Shown here piece after piece: positions 61,301 to 64,000 of a stretch of DNA of 64,000 nt (position 1 is the stretch's first letter; the number at the start of each line of letters is the position of its first letter). This DNA is from Diphasiastrum complanatum (Eukaryota > Streptophyta > Lycopodiopsida > Lycopodiales > Lycopodiaceae). The stretch covers positions 34,606,496 through 34,670,495 of the forward strand of contig CM055109.1 of the NCBI GenBank assembly GCA_029204225.1, read 5' to 3'. Both the position numbers and the translations under genes were made by a program. A model generated the notes under the pieces. That model was not told where the DNA came from. It saw only the letters and a program-made list of their open reading frames with translations, and searched no databases.

Positions 61301-62367
61301 CTGCAGGGTGGAAGATTTCCTCCCATTTGTGACTGCATTCTACAGAGGCGATTTTGTGCACTTCGTCAGTTGCTGATTCCTTATCTTTTGTCTGGTTTCC
61401 TGCCCCGAAAAAATTTATAGAATCTAATCTCTCACTTTCTTCTAGGAAAATTGTCGTATCAGACTTTTCTTCAGCCAAATTCTGAATTTTGATTTGATTC
61501 TCCAAAAGGCCAGACTCACTATTTATTTTTACTTCTCCTGATTCCAAGGGCTGTTCATGTGGTGCAAAAGAATTTAGACTGTCAATCGCAGTAGCTACAC
61601 TCAATTTATGTGCATTCGAAGAAAAAGTATTGTTCGTTTGCTTCCTCAGAGCTCGTTCTAAAAGTCTCAGTGAAGGGCGCACTGAGCACCATGTCTGCAC
61701 GGTTCTGTGATTTCCCTTTAGTTGCTTTCCTGCATTGCTATATTCTAAACGTCCATCCAGGTTATCCACATTGGTTGTTGAATCACGACTACCACGTAAA
61801 TTATCGTGGGAATCTTTCTTTTGGGAACCATTTTTGTAAACCTGCTCCTCAGAAGTGATTGTTCCAGAAGCCAACTCGGCCTGACGGTCCTCACTGTAAG
61901 TTCTTAGAAAAAGCTCCCACCGGTCAGATCTTTCTGCCTCTTCCTCCTAAAAACGATTCAACATGTAAATTATCAGCTGAATTTAGGTGTTCTTTTCAGA
62001 TGCTGAGATAAACAATAATGTAGTAAGAAATGGAAGTTCTCACTGGCACTATACGCTCTAATGATGAGAAAAATACCTCATAGATGGAAGCATATTCCCG
62101 GTAACGCTGCAAATGCTGGGAACTAACAATGAAGCCGTAGATGTCCCTGACCACAAAAGTTAAACGAGCATGAAGTCACGTCCGCATCTATGAAATGCCG
62201 AGAAGTTCTGTAACAAATGCTTGCACCAGTTCCAGTGTAAGACAATCTACGTTCACTATCTGCTTTGAAAGGGGCAATACATCCGTAAACTAGTAAATAA
62301 ACCGAGATGTAGATAAATACCGGTTCTCCTCGATAATTGAGGGTCCTTGCTTCACTCCCTTCACCAT
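22120..62367 (-). CDS. Rab GTPase-activating protein (TBC domain + coiled coil), 17 exons
   Basis: Spliced minus-strand gene of 883 codons. Coding exons: 62367-62321, 62146-62077, 61946-61230, 61069-60938, 60761-60648, 60462-60404, 54509-54443, 54340-54289, 54154-54062, 47911-47828, 47662-47181, 44960-44899, 44774-44705, 44104-44024, 43484-43383, 35023-34803, 22318-22120. All junctions are GT-AG with agreeing phase. TBC proteins stimulate GTP hydrolysis by Rab GTPases in vesicle traffic. The TBC domain spans about residues 268-490: RGELW (276-280), arginine finger IEKDLPR (R326), glutamine finger GYCQ (Q360), then [16 protein letters not shown] and [13 protein letters not shown]. Residues about 636-800 form a heptad-rich coiled coil. 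Start: ATG in GCAGCAATGG, the first ATG in frame with the conserved DIYGFIV...[13 protein letters not shown] segment. The class resembles Arabidopsis At3g55020 (recalled, not searched). The Rab partner is unknown. Confidence 0.94.
22319..23414. other. Intron 16, 3' part: nothing recognised
   Basis: Intronic AT-rich sequence up to the Ty3 insertion; no coding motif. Confidence 0.5.
23415..23829 (+). mobile_element. 5' LTR of Ty3/gypsy element
   Basis: Homologous to 32131-32534. The ends read AGTTA...TAACT instead of the usual TG...CA, so the exact outer boundary is uncertain by a few bases. Confidence 0.8.
23830..23841 (+). other. Primer-binding site, Ty3/gypsy element
   Basis: TGGTATCAGAGC, an exact initiator tRNA-Met complement, directly after the LTR. 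Confidence 0.88.
23872..24410 (+). repeat. Leader tandem repeats with GTCCAGCGCCCTACT core
   Basis: About eight degenerate units roughly 80 bp apart carry 'GAGGCTGTCCAGCGCCCTAC' or variants (near 23875, 23953, 24032, 24115, 24196, 24272, 24346, 24388). They sit between the primer-binding site and gag, where dimerisation and packaging signals are found in retroelements. Function not shown. Confidence 0.75.
24870..25163 (+). pseudogene. Ty3/gypsy gag N-terminal part
   Basis: ORF starting [18 protein letters not shown] with a helical segment ([16 protein letters not shown]) and a Pro/Gly-rich tail. It is cut off near 25163, where copia sequence begins; gag resumes at 29034. Confidence 0.75.
25224..25267. 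repeat. Perfect 21-bp inverted repeat, 2-base loop
   Basis: Arms 25224-25244 and 25247-25267 are exact complements (TGTTACTACGAAGGGAAGGC(A)...) around TG. The position is near the truncated left end of the nested copia element. Confidence 0.95.
25229..25810 (-). pseudogene. Copia-derived ORF, repeated linker-like sequence
   Basis: A 193-residue minus ORF with a Ser/Gln-rich middle, including VGQQVQSSS and GQQSVEQPI. These recall the integrase-RT linker at 26.1-26.3 kb ([17 protein letters not shown]), so this looks like a second, diverged or rearranged copy of the linker. No domain identified. Confidence 0.45.
25823..26666 (-). pseudogene. Copia integrase C-terminus and start of RT
   Basis: 26666-26052 contains [20 protein letters not shown] and [15 protein letters not shown], then SRDVHFDE, the conserved copia integrase C-terminal region, with a Gln-rich linker after it. 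26098-25823 contains [20 protein letters not shown] and VDLPHG, the N-terminal RT (RVT_2) signature. A frame change lies between them and RT ends after about 90 residues. Confidence 0.88.
26715..27470 (-). pseudogene. Copia gag C-part and protease
   Basis: Contains a zinc-knuckle remnant [14 protein letters not shown] (final Cys replaced by Phe) and the protease active-site motif [12 protein letters not shown]. Shares its frame region with the gag N-part but starts in a new ORF. Confidence 0.88.
27499..27957 (-). pseudogene. Copia gag N-terminal part
   Basis: Starts [20 protein letters not shown] and has [13 protein letters not shown] and [13 protein letters not shown], the UBN2-type gag pattern. 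A stop after KIKDL separates it from the next block. Confidence 0.87.
28020..28380 (+). pseudogene. Inserted copia integrase core fragment (opposite strand)
   Basis: A forward frame reading [32 protein letters not shown] and [12 protein letters not shown] is a copia integrase catalytic core. It lies between leader and gag of the minus-strand copia element, so it is foreign to that element. Its right edge abuts the leader at a TATTTGAG shared with the homologous leader near 59875. Confidence 0.8.
28543..28554 (-). other. Primer-binding site, nested copia
   Basis: Minus-strand TGGTATCAGAGC directly next to the LTR at 28555. Confidence 0.87.
28555..29033 (-). mobile_element. 5' LTR of nested copia element
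   Basis: Starts (minus) TGTTGGAATG and ends TTTCCCACA. It is nearly identical, over most of its length, to the forward LTR at 59206-59702. Confidence 0.9.
29034..29940 (+). pseudogene. Ty3/gypsy gag (rest), zinc knuckle and protease
   Basis: Gag resumes with [16 protein letters not shown], then after a frame change runs from about 29165 with [17 protein letters not shown] zinc-knuckle-like [14 protein letters not shown] (last Cys lost) lies near 29.6 kb, and the protease motif [14 protein letters not shown] near 29.9 kb. Confidence 0.88.
30350..30945 (+). pseudogene. Ty3/gypsy reverse transcriptase
   Basis: Shows [20 protein letters not shown] (fingers), [28 protein letters not shown] and the catalytic YFDDIL. 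A one-base shift near 30695 separates the first motif from the rest. The polymerase motif itself is intact. Confidence 0.93.
31040..31660 (+). pseudogene. Ty3/gypsy RNase H
   Basis: Follows RT with [34 protein letters not shown] then a stop at 31449-31451 where Glu is usual, [22 protein letters not shown], and the tail [17 protein letters not shown] after a frame change. Confidence 0.92.
31860..32130 (+). pseudogene. Ty3/gypsy integrase, first half
   Basis: [19 protein letters not shown] and VVVDRFSK, then a TAG, then [20 protein letters not shown]. The sequence stops here at the truncated 3' LTR, so the last catalytic residue and C-terminus are deleted. Confidence 0.9.
32131..32534 (+). mobile_element. 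3' LTR of Ty3/gypsy element
   Basis: Matches 23421-23829 with small gaps and lacks the first few bases. It joins integrase sequence without a polypurine tract. Confidence 0.85.
32535..34802. other. Intron 16, 5' part: low-complexity and unique sequence
   Basis: No gene. Includes a 23-bp tandem pair 'AAATCATGTGGTCATTATAA' near 33103-33151, a pyrimidine-rich stretch on the plus strand (33340-33720) that creates proline-rich ORFs, and an A-rich stretch near 34560-34620. Confidence 0.5.
34803..35023 (-). CDS. RabGAP exon 16, with internal tandem duplication
   Basis: Residues 745-817 plus two bases. After EKYE, an 18-residue unit ([17 protein letters not shown] type) occurs twice, encoded by 35011-34958 and 34957-34904 with five differences in 54 bp. 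It continues [13 protein letters not shown]. The donor GTGAGC overlaps a TGA that would end the unspliced frame. Followed by the 12.5-kb intron 16. Confidence 0.93.
34904..35011 (-). repeat. 54-bp tandem duplication within RabGAP exon 16
   Basis: Units 35011-34958 and 34957-34904 differ at five positions. The reading frame is kept and 18 residues are added to the coiled coil. Confidence 0.93.
35024..36298 (-). mobile_element. Intron 15: leader remnant of a minus LTR element
   Basis: Leader-like sequence to the left of a primer-binding site at 36299-36310, including AGCGCCCTATTG (minus) near 36215. No gag or pol frame was recognised, so how far the element extends is unclear. Confidence 0.4.
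36299..36418 (-). mobile_element. Primer-binding site and truncated LTR (minus)
   Basis: Minus TGGTATCAGAGC at 36310-36299, two bases from an LTR end (TGTTGCACAC in plus reading) at 36313. LTR sequence is lost after about 36418, where chromovirus integrase begins. Confidence 0.65.
36420..37610 (+). pseudogene. Ty3/gypsy chromovirus integrase and chromodomain, degenerate
   Basis: Zinc-binding region with [19 protein letters not shown] and [12 protein letters not shown], core start [20 protein letters not shown], then [19 protein letters not shown] and a late integrase block. Near 37451-37545 a chromodomain-like [18 protein letters not shown] appears. Stops and frameshifts throughout. The polypurine tract and LTR at 37611-37626 follow. 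Confidence 0.88.
37611..37625 (+). other. Polypurine tract
   Basis: AAAGGGAAGGGAA-type purine run directly before TGTTAGGG, as expected upstream of a 3' LTR. Confidence 0.75.
37626..39035 (+). mobile_element. LTR between polypurine tract and primer-binding site
   Basis: Starts TGTTAGG and ends CCTAACA (exact 7-bp inverted termini), about 1.4 kb. A polypurine tract lies before it and a tRNA-Met primer site one base after it, so it serves as 3' LTR on one side and 5' LTR on the other. A fusion of two related LTRs is also possible. Confidence 0.6.
38949..38976. repeat. Perfect 28-bp palindrome
   Basis: GTTTCGTTCCGTAC followed directly by its reverse complement. It lies in the last 90 bp of the LTR. 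Confidence 0.97.
39037..39048 (+). other. Primer-binding site after LTR 37626-39035
   Basis: TGGTATCAGAGC, exact initiator tRNA-Met complement, one base from the LTR end. Confidence 0.8.
39049..41219. other. Intron 15: unresolved element interior
   Basis: Leader-like sequence without recognisable gag or pol. A second 'GATGTTCCTAACA' at about 41001-41013 repeats the end of the LTR at 39035, so part of this may be another LTR remnant. Confidence 0.35.
41220..42257 (+). mobile_element. LTR-like tandem copy 1 (with MITE inside)
   Basis: Starts TGTTAGATT and ends GGCATAACA. Without the inserted MITE and its duplicated target it is about 630 bp and closely matches copy 2. It has a TATA box TATAAATA at 41926-41933 followed by a pyrimidine-rich leader. 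Confidence 0.7.
41462..41861. mobile_element. hAT-type MITE, 400 bp
   Basis: Flanked by an exact 8-bp target duplication GGCCCCAC (41454-41461 and 41862-41869). The empty site is visible in the neighbouring copy (AGCCCCAC, about 42576-42583). Ends CATAGAA/TTCTATG. Thirteen GAACCGT or ACGGTTC motifs cluster in the terminal ~100 bp on both sides and none in the middle, the layout of hAT subterminal transposase-binding repeats. Includes an exact 19-bp inverted repeat 41509-41547 and a smaller one at 41469-41491. The centre has a 31-bp tandem pair with ACTGTAAAATAGAACTG. No coding capacity. Confidence 0.85.
42313..42972 (+). mobile_element. LTR-like tandem copy 2
   Basis: 660 bp, starts TGTTAGATT, ends GGCATAACG, 55 bp downstream of copy 1. 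It has TATAAATA at 42640-42647 and two CACGTG boxes in inverted arrangement at 42581-42586 and 42595-42600. The 3' neighbouring sequence (ATCCAATCGTCATTC) is repeated after both copies. Confidence 0.7.
42581..42600 (+). promoter_or_regulatory. Paired G-boxes upstream of LTR TATA box
   Basis: Two CACGTG hexamers, 8 bp apart within CCACGTGGCACTTGCCACGTGG-like dyad symmetry, end 40 bp before the TATA box at 42640. G-boxes bind bZIP and bHLH factors, often in abscisic-acid or light responses. In copy 1 only one survives (41881-41886). Confidence 0.6.
42973..43382. other. Intron 15, leader-like tail: nothing further recognised
   Basis: Sequence after tandem copy 2, ending at RabGAP exon 15. No coding motif. 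Confidence 0.45.
43383..43484 (-). CDS. RabGAP exon 15
   Basis: Residues 711-744, [18 protein letters not shown] to QRYAANLLQ. Followed by the 8.4-kb intron 15. Confidence 0.94.
44024..44104 (-). CDS. RabGAP exon 14
   Basis: Residues 684-710, [18 protein letters not shown] to EEAFLQ. Coiled coil; 81 bp, phase 0 on both sides. Confidence 0.94.
44705..44774 (-). CDS. RabGAP exon 13
   Basis: Residues 661-683 ([20 protein letters not shown], then CAK). The ALMEMVKEDNRR-like core is the signature of this RabGAP class. Confidence 0.95.
44899..44960 (-). CDS. RabGAP exon 12
   Basis: Residues 640-659 plus two bases ([20 protein letters not shown]), the start of the coiled coil. Confidence 0.92.
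44961..47180. other. RabGAP intron 11: no TE domain recognised
   Basis: 2.2 kb with no recognisable transposon protein. A 107-codon plus ORF (46022-46345) starts with a hydrophobic stretch but shows no motif. Confidence 0.45.
47181..47662 (-). CDS. RabGAP exon 11
   Basis: Residues 480-639. It includes [20 protein letters not shown] and [11 protein letters not shown], the conserved block after the TBC domain, then a polar linker ending DLQEQ. The ORF extends upstream past the acceptor; the conserved spliced frame begins after TGTTTCAG. Confidence 0.94.
47828..47911 (-). CDS. RabGAP exon 10
   Basis: Residues 452-478 ([20 protein letters not shown], then LALMELH). Acceptor ATTTTGCAG, donor GTATGT. 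Confidence 0.96.
48460..49120 (+). pseudogene. Ty3/gypsy protease-RT linker remnant (intron 9)
   Basis: Forward remnant with blocks equivalent to the gypsy region at 30.0-30.3 kb and to 58.9-59.0 kb (for example 'TTCCACATTATTCCTATTGA' is shared with 59006-59025). Frames are broken; it ends before the polypurine tract at about 49277. Confidence 0.6.
49287..49381 (+). mobile_element. 95-bp LTR-like unit between PPT and PBS
   Basis: TGTTATG...CATAACA exact 7-bp termini. It is preceded by AAAAAGGAG (polypurine-like) and followed directly by TGGTACTAGAGC (49382-49393), two mismatches from the tRNA-Met complement. The size is in the range of TRIM-type LTRs. An internal GTAATATGGACATATTAC near-palindrome is present. 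Confidence 0.6.
49394..50890 (+). pseudogene. Ty3/gypsy leader and gag remnant (intron 9)
   Basis: Leader-like DNA after the primer site, then from about 50640 a gag fragment in shifted frames: [20 protein letters not shown] and [12 protein letters not shown], similar in layout to the gypsy gag at 29.0-29.2 kb. No protease or pol follows directly. Confidence 0.55.
50891..54061. other. Intron 9 remainder: no gene
   Basis: AT-rich sequence. A single zinc-knuckle-like [15 protein letters not shown] near 51.81 kb may be another gag scrap. Two similar stretches (52.74-52.92 and 53.07-53.22 kb, with 'AGGCTTTTATTTCAT' and 'AGGCTCTCATTTCAT') suggest a diverged duplication. Confidence 0.4.
54062..54154 (-). 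CDS. RabGAP exon 9
   Basis: Residues 421-450, [18 protein letters not shown] to NMLPWES, a highly conserved part of the TBC domain. Donor GTGAGT, followed by the 6.2-kb intron 9. Confidence 0.96.
54289..54340 (-). CDS. RabGAP exon 8
   Basis: Residues 403-419 plus one base ([17 protein letters not shown]). Donor GTGAGT. Confidence 0.95.
54443..54509 (-). CDS. RabGAP exon 7
   Basis: Residues 381-402, [18 protein letters not shown] to LEAQ. Donor GTGCAA. It completes the W380 codon across intron 6. Confidence 0.95.
55365..55675. repeat. Fold-back-rich segment with GTTTCGAA/TTCGAAAC motifs
   Basis: GAAACG, GTTTCG and TTCGAA motifs cluster at both ends (55375-55440 and 55615-55672) around an AT-rich centre. 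The layout resembles the hAT MITE at 41462, but no target duplication or exact terminal repeat was found. Confidence 0.4.
55880..56870 (-). pseudogene. Ty3/gypsy RNase H end and integrase (intron 6)
   Basis: Minus strand: [19 protein letters not shown] (RNase H) near 56.8 kb, [13 protein letters not shown] and [19 protein letters not shown] (integrase core) near 56.5-56.7 kb, then [34 protein letters not shown] and [14 protein letters not shown] (integrase C-terminus) in the ORF 56295-55996. Stops throughout. Confidence 0.85.
57321..57406. repeat. 43-bp tandem duplication
   Basis: Units 57321-57363 and 57364-57406 differ at one base (TATC(A/G)GCG). Core CTCGAGTACCGGAGTATC. Likely a recent duplication within an LTR or leader of the gypsy remnant that follows. 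Confidence 0.93.
57600..59040 (+). pseudogene. Ty3/gypsy gag-protease remnant (intron 6)
   Basis: Forward blocks parallel the element at 24.9-30.1 kb: [15 protein letters not shown] (gag N-part), [32 protein letters not shown] and the protease motif [14 protein letters not shown], then the protease-RT linker. No zinc knuckle with intact cysteines. A TATATAAA box at about 57569 may mark the promoter of its LTR. The copia LTR at 59206 lies just downstream. Confidence 0.8.
59206..59702 (+). mobile_element. Copia 5' LTR (intron 6), inverted relative to 28555-29033
   Basis: Starts TGTTGGAATG, ends TTTCCTACA, 497 bp, followed by a primer-binding site. Nearly identical to the minus LTR in intron 16 over most of its length, with small indels. 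Confidence 0.9.
59703..59714 (+). other. Primer-binding site, intron 6 copia
   Basis: TGGTATCAGAGC abutting the LTR. Confidence 0.87.
59715..60403 (+). mobile_element. Copia leader remnant, then intron 6 end
   Basis: Leader homologous to 28380-28542 (minus), with AGTAGGGCGC motifs near 59890 and 60027. No gag follows; sequence passes into the RabGAP exon 6 donor at 60403. The junction between element and intron is not clear. Confidence 0.6.
60404..60462 (-). CDS. RabGAP exon 6
   Basis: Residues 361-379 plus two bases of W380 ([19 protein letters not shown]). Acceptor TTTGTGCAG, donor GTCAGA. The following intron 6 is 5.9 kb and retrotransposon-filled. Confidence 0.95.
60648..60761 (-). CDS. 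RabGAP exon 5 (both catalytic fingers)
   Basis: Residues 323-360, starting [20 protein letters not shown] and ending NPDVGYCQ. It contains the arginine finger (R326) and glutamine finger (Q360) of TBC GAPs. Confidence 0.97.
60938..61069 (-). CDS. RabGAP exon 4
   Basis: Residues 279-322, [17 protein letters not shown] to EKWTSQIEK. The tryptophan of the TBC RxxxW motif is W280. Confidence 0.96.
61230..61946 (-). CDS. RabGAP exon 3
   Basis: Residues 40-278, the longest exon (717 bp). It opens with [15 protein letters not shown], continues as a low-conservation linker with [12 protein letters not shown] (a conserved 'RPSL' motif), and ends in [12 protein letters not shown], the start of the TBC domain. 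Confidence 0.95.
62077..62146 (-). CDS. RabGAP exon 2
   Basis: Residues 17-39, starting [18 protein letters not shown]. This is the conserved N-terminal segment that precedes the acidic ERSDRW stretch in plant RabGAPs of this class. Acceptor TGGTCAG, donor GTATTT. Confidence 0.93.
62321..62367 (-). CDS. RabGAP exon 1 (start)
   Basis: Encodes residues 1-15 plus two bases of R16 ([15 protein letters not shown]). Donor GTATTT at 62320. Context GCAGCAATGG is favourable in plants. Confidence 0.85.
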
Positions 62368-63270
62368 TGCTGCGGCTATCACCGAACACGATTACCTTCC
62401 CCAAGGTCACATTTCCAGATGTACCAAGGCACTTTCCTCAAGAGATCAATTCAAAACAGAAAACGCATCATTATCATCGAAGGTTAACAGCGCATTCGGA
62501 GTAAAACCGTAAAAGGCTGATGAAATGGCTGTTCATGCTCCGGGGCCATCCTAAAGCAGCACCTCCGCAGCAGTCACATGCATCTTTAGAACATCCCTTA
62601 CACAAACTGTCCTTCTGCAGGAGACCAATCCAGGCTATAAACGCTTCATTGAACCAAAATCAGGGCAAAGAGCGACAGATTGATAACCTTAACGTGTTAT
62701 TCATTGATATCTGTCTGTTTTGATGTCAGAGCGAAACCTAGAGCAGCTCCGCCAGAACTCCAGATCCGGATCTGGAAAGCATTTTCGTGAATGCTCTGTC
62801 GCTCCCTGATCCAACACGCTTCCTGGCTACAGCAATCCGTATCGTAAGAGCAAGAACGATCGTCGTCATCAACAAAAATGGAAGAAGAAACGAAAGAAAA
62901 TACGATCGCAGATCGATTTTGATGCATTTTGCGTATCGAAGATCTTCAGTAGAAGATTATAATGTATATTTATTCGACGATCGACAGGCCTTTCCGGCGC
63001 AAAATGCTCCACGTTCGACCACTTAGATTCTAGACACGTGTCAAATCTACCACTTGGAGTACTCACAATGTCTGATCCTAGACCCATGTCGAGATCTGAA
63101 CGCTTGTGATATAATCCAACGGTGGACAGCTCGAGGTCTTAGCGTGCCATAAAGATAACGAGGAGTCGAATCTACTGTACTTTCGTTCTTACACAAAATG
63201 ACGTGGCCTCTGGCAGGGGTCTTTTTGGAAGAGATAAAGCCCTTAGACCCTAGGGCACCCCACCCTATTG
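62368..63270 (-). promoter_or_regulatory. RabGAP 5' UTR and proximal promoter (inferred)
   Basis: Upstream of the minus-strand ATG. It should hold the 5' UTR and core promoter. A 76-codon minus ORF (62927-62697) could be an upstream ORF. A TATA-like AATAAATATACATTATAA lies at about 62972-62955 in minus reading. No transcription start can be fixed. Confidence 0.35.
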
Positions 63271-63293
63271 CCCCCCCCCCCCCCCCCCCCCCC
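63271..63293. repeat. Homopolymer (C)23 tract
   Basis: 23 consecutive C on plus (G on minus), about 900 bp upstream of the RabGAP ATG and close to A and T homopolymers at 63319-63354. Length is prone to sequencing and assembly error. Confidence 0.95.
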
Positions 63294-64000
63294 ATGTCTG
63301 GGGGCTAAGCTCATTGGCAAAAAAAAAAAAACGTTATGATCTTTTTTTTTTTTTTTGCTATAAGTGCAAAATTGTCTTGCAGACGATTCTTCATAATTTG
63401 CTCTAACGCATAATGTGCTTCTCAGTGCTCACGTCGTATATCATTTTTAACTTTTTAATGAAGAAAATGGTGAGGGCTCCCAGAGGTGTGGGAGAAATAA
63501 TCTTATGGCAAATAAATTTTACATGAAATTTACCTTCTTTTACATGCAGCTTTCGCCTAAAAGGTGCATGTAACAAAATTTTACAGTAAAAAAATAAATA
63601 AATTTTACGTCACGAAAGGACACCTCTTCGGGTAGGTCCGCCCGAAGGAAAGGCATGTGCTCATCAGGCATACGCTCTTCCTAGCCAAAACACCCTAGGA
63701 GGCCCCCCACACAAAATGCACAAGAATTGTAGCCAATAATGCACCCTGAAAATGAACTCAAAGGCGATTGATTAACGAGGAGAAGCTTTGGAGTATATAC
63801 ACATGGCATTCAAATCTTTTCAAAATACAAAAACAAAGATTGTGTTTCAAAAGAATTATATATATTATATAAATGAAACTCGTTTTAACTCTCAAACTTA
63901 TCCAAGAATGACACCTCATCTGTTAGCAAATCATCACAATAGTTTTCATGACAAAGCTAATAAAGATTTTAGCCTAATTTTTAACTTTTAAGAAAATGGT
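63294..64000. other. No gene seen
   Basis: AT-rich flank with homopolymer runs; the plus ORF at 63788-63991 has no motif. Confidence 0.4.

Noticed and set aside
62697-62927. 76-codon minus ORF as first exon of the RabGAP gene
   Set aside because: It ends in a stop before the ATG at 62367 and has no similarity to the conserved N-terminus; at most an upstream ORF.

Overview
The window looks like nuclear DNA of a large-genome vascular plant. The grounds are one 40-kb gene split by very long introns, dense Ty1/copia, Ty3/gypsy and CACTA remnants (LTR elements primed by initiator tRNA-Met), and many CT, CA, TA and CATA microsatellites. A fern or gymnosperm fits best, but the sequence alone does not fix the lineage. 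I see no RNA gene, CRISPR array or prokaryotic feature.

The only gene that appears intact is a minus-strand Rab GTPase-activating protein (TBC domain plus C-terminal coiled coil). Its 17 coding exons run from the ATG at 62367 to the stop at 22120-22122. All 16 introns are GT-AG, the phases agree at every junction, and the joined frame is open for 883 residues. Both catalytic fingers are present. Four introns (6, 9, 15 and 16; 5.9, 6.2, 8.4 and 12.5 kb) take up most of the span and are filled with retrotransposons; the others are mostly 0.1-0.6 kb.

1-16 kb: unresolved old repeats, an unrecognised terminal-exon-like ORF (4136-4350), and a Ty1/copia element that had inserted into the 3' end of a CACTA (Tnp2) transposase gene. 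The copia element is now split. Its 5' LTR and gag are inverted at 4.5-6.6 kb, while its RNase H end and 3' LTR lie forward at 11.8-12.7 kb. The matching 5-bp target duplications and the in-frame CACTA C-terminus carried with the inverted half show that a segment of about 7 kb was inverted. 16-20 kb: a near-perfect fold-back (16972-17137), several microsatellites, and a broken plus-strand cytochrome P450 (18727-19713) of the CYP85 clan with two single-base homopolymer frameshifts.

22.3-34.8 kb (intron 16): a Ty3/gypsy element with a Ty1/copia element nested in its gag. 35.0-43.4 kb (intron 15): a chromovirus pol end, a PPT-LTR-PBS junction, and a tandem LTR pair, one copy of which carries a 400-bp hAT-type MITE with an 8-bp target duplication and clustered GAACCGT motifs. 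Introns 9 and 6 hold gypsy fragments, a 95-bp PPT-LTR-PBS unit, and a copia LTR that is an inverted near-copy of the one in intron 16, so the pair brackets exons 7-16. 62.4-64 kb is the 5' flank of the RabGAP gene, with a 23-C tract.
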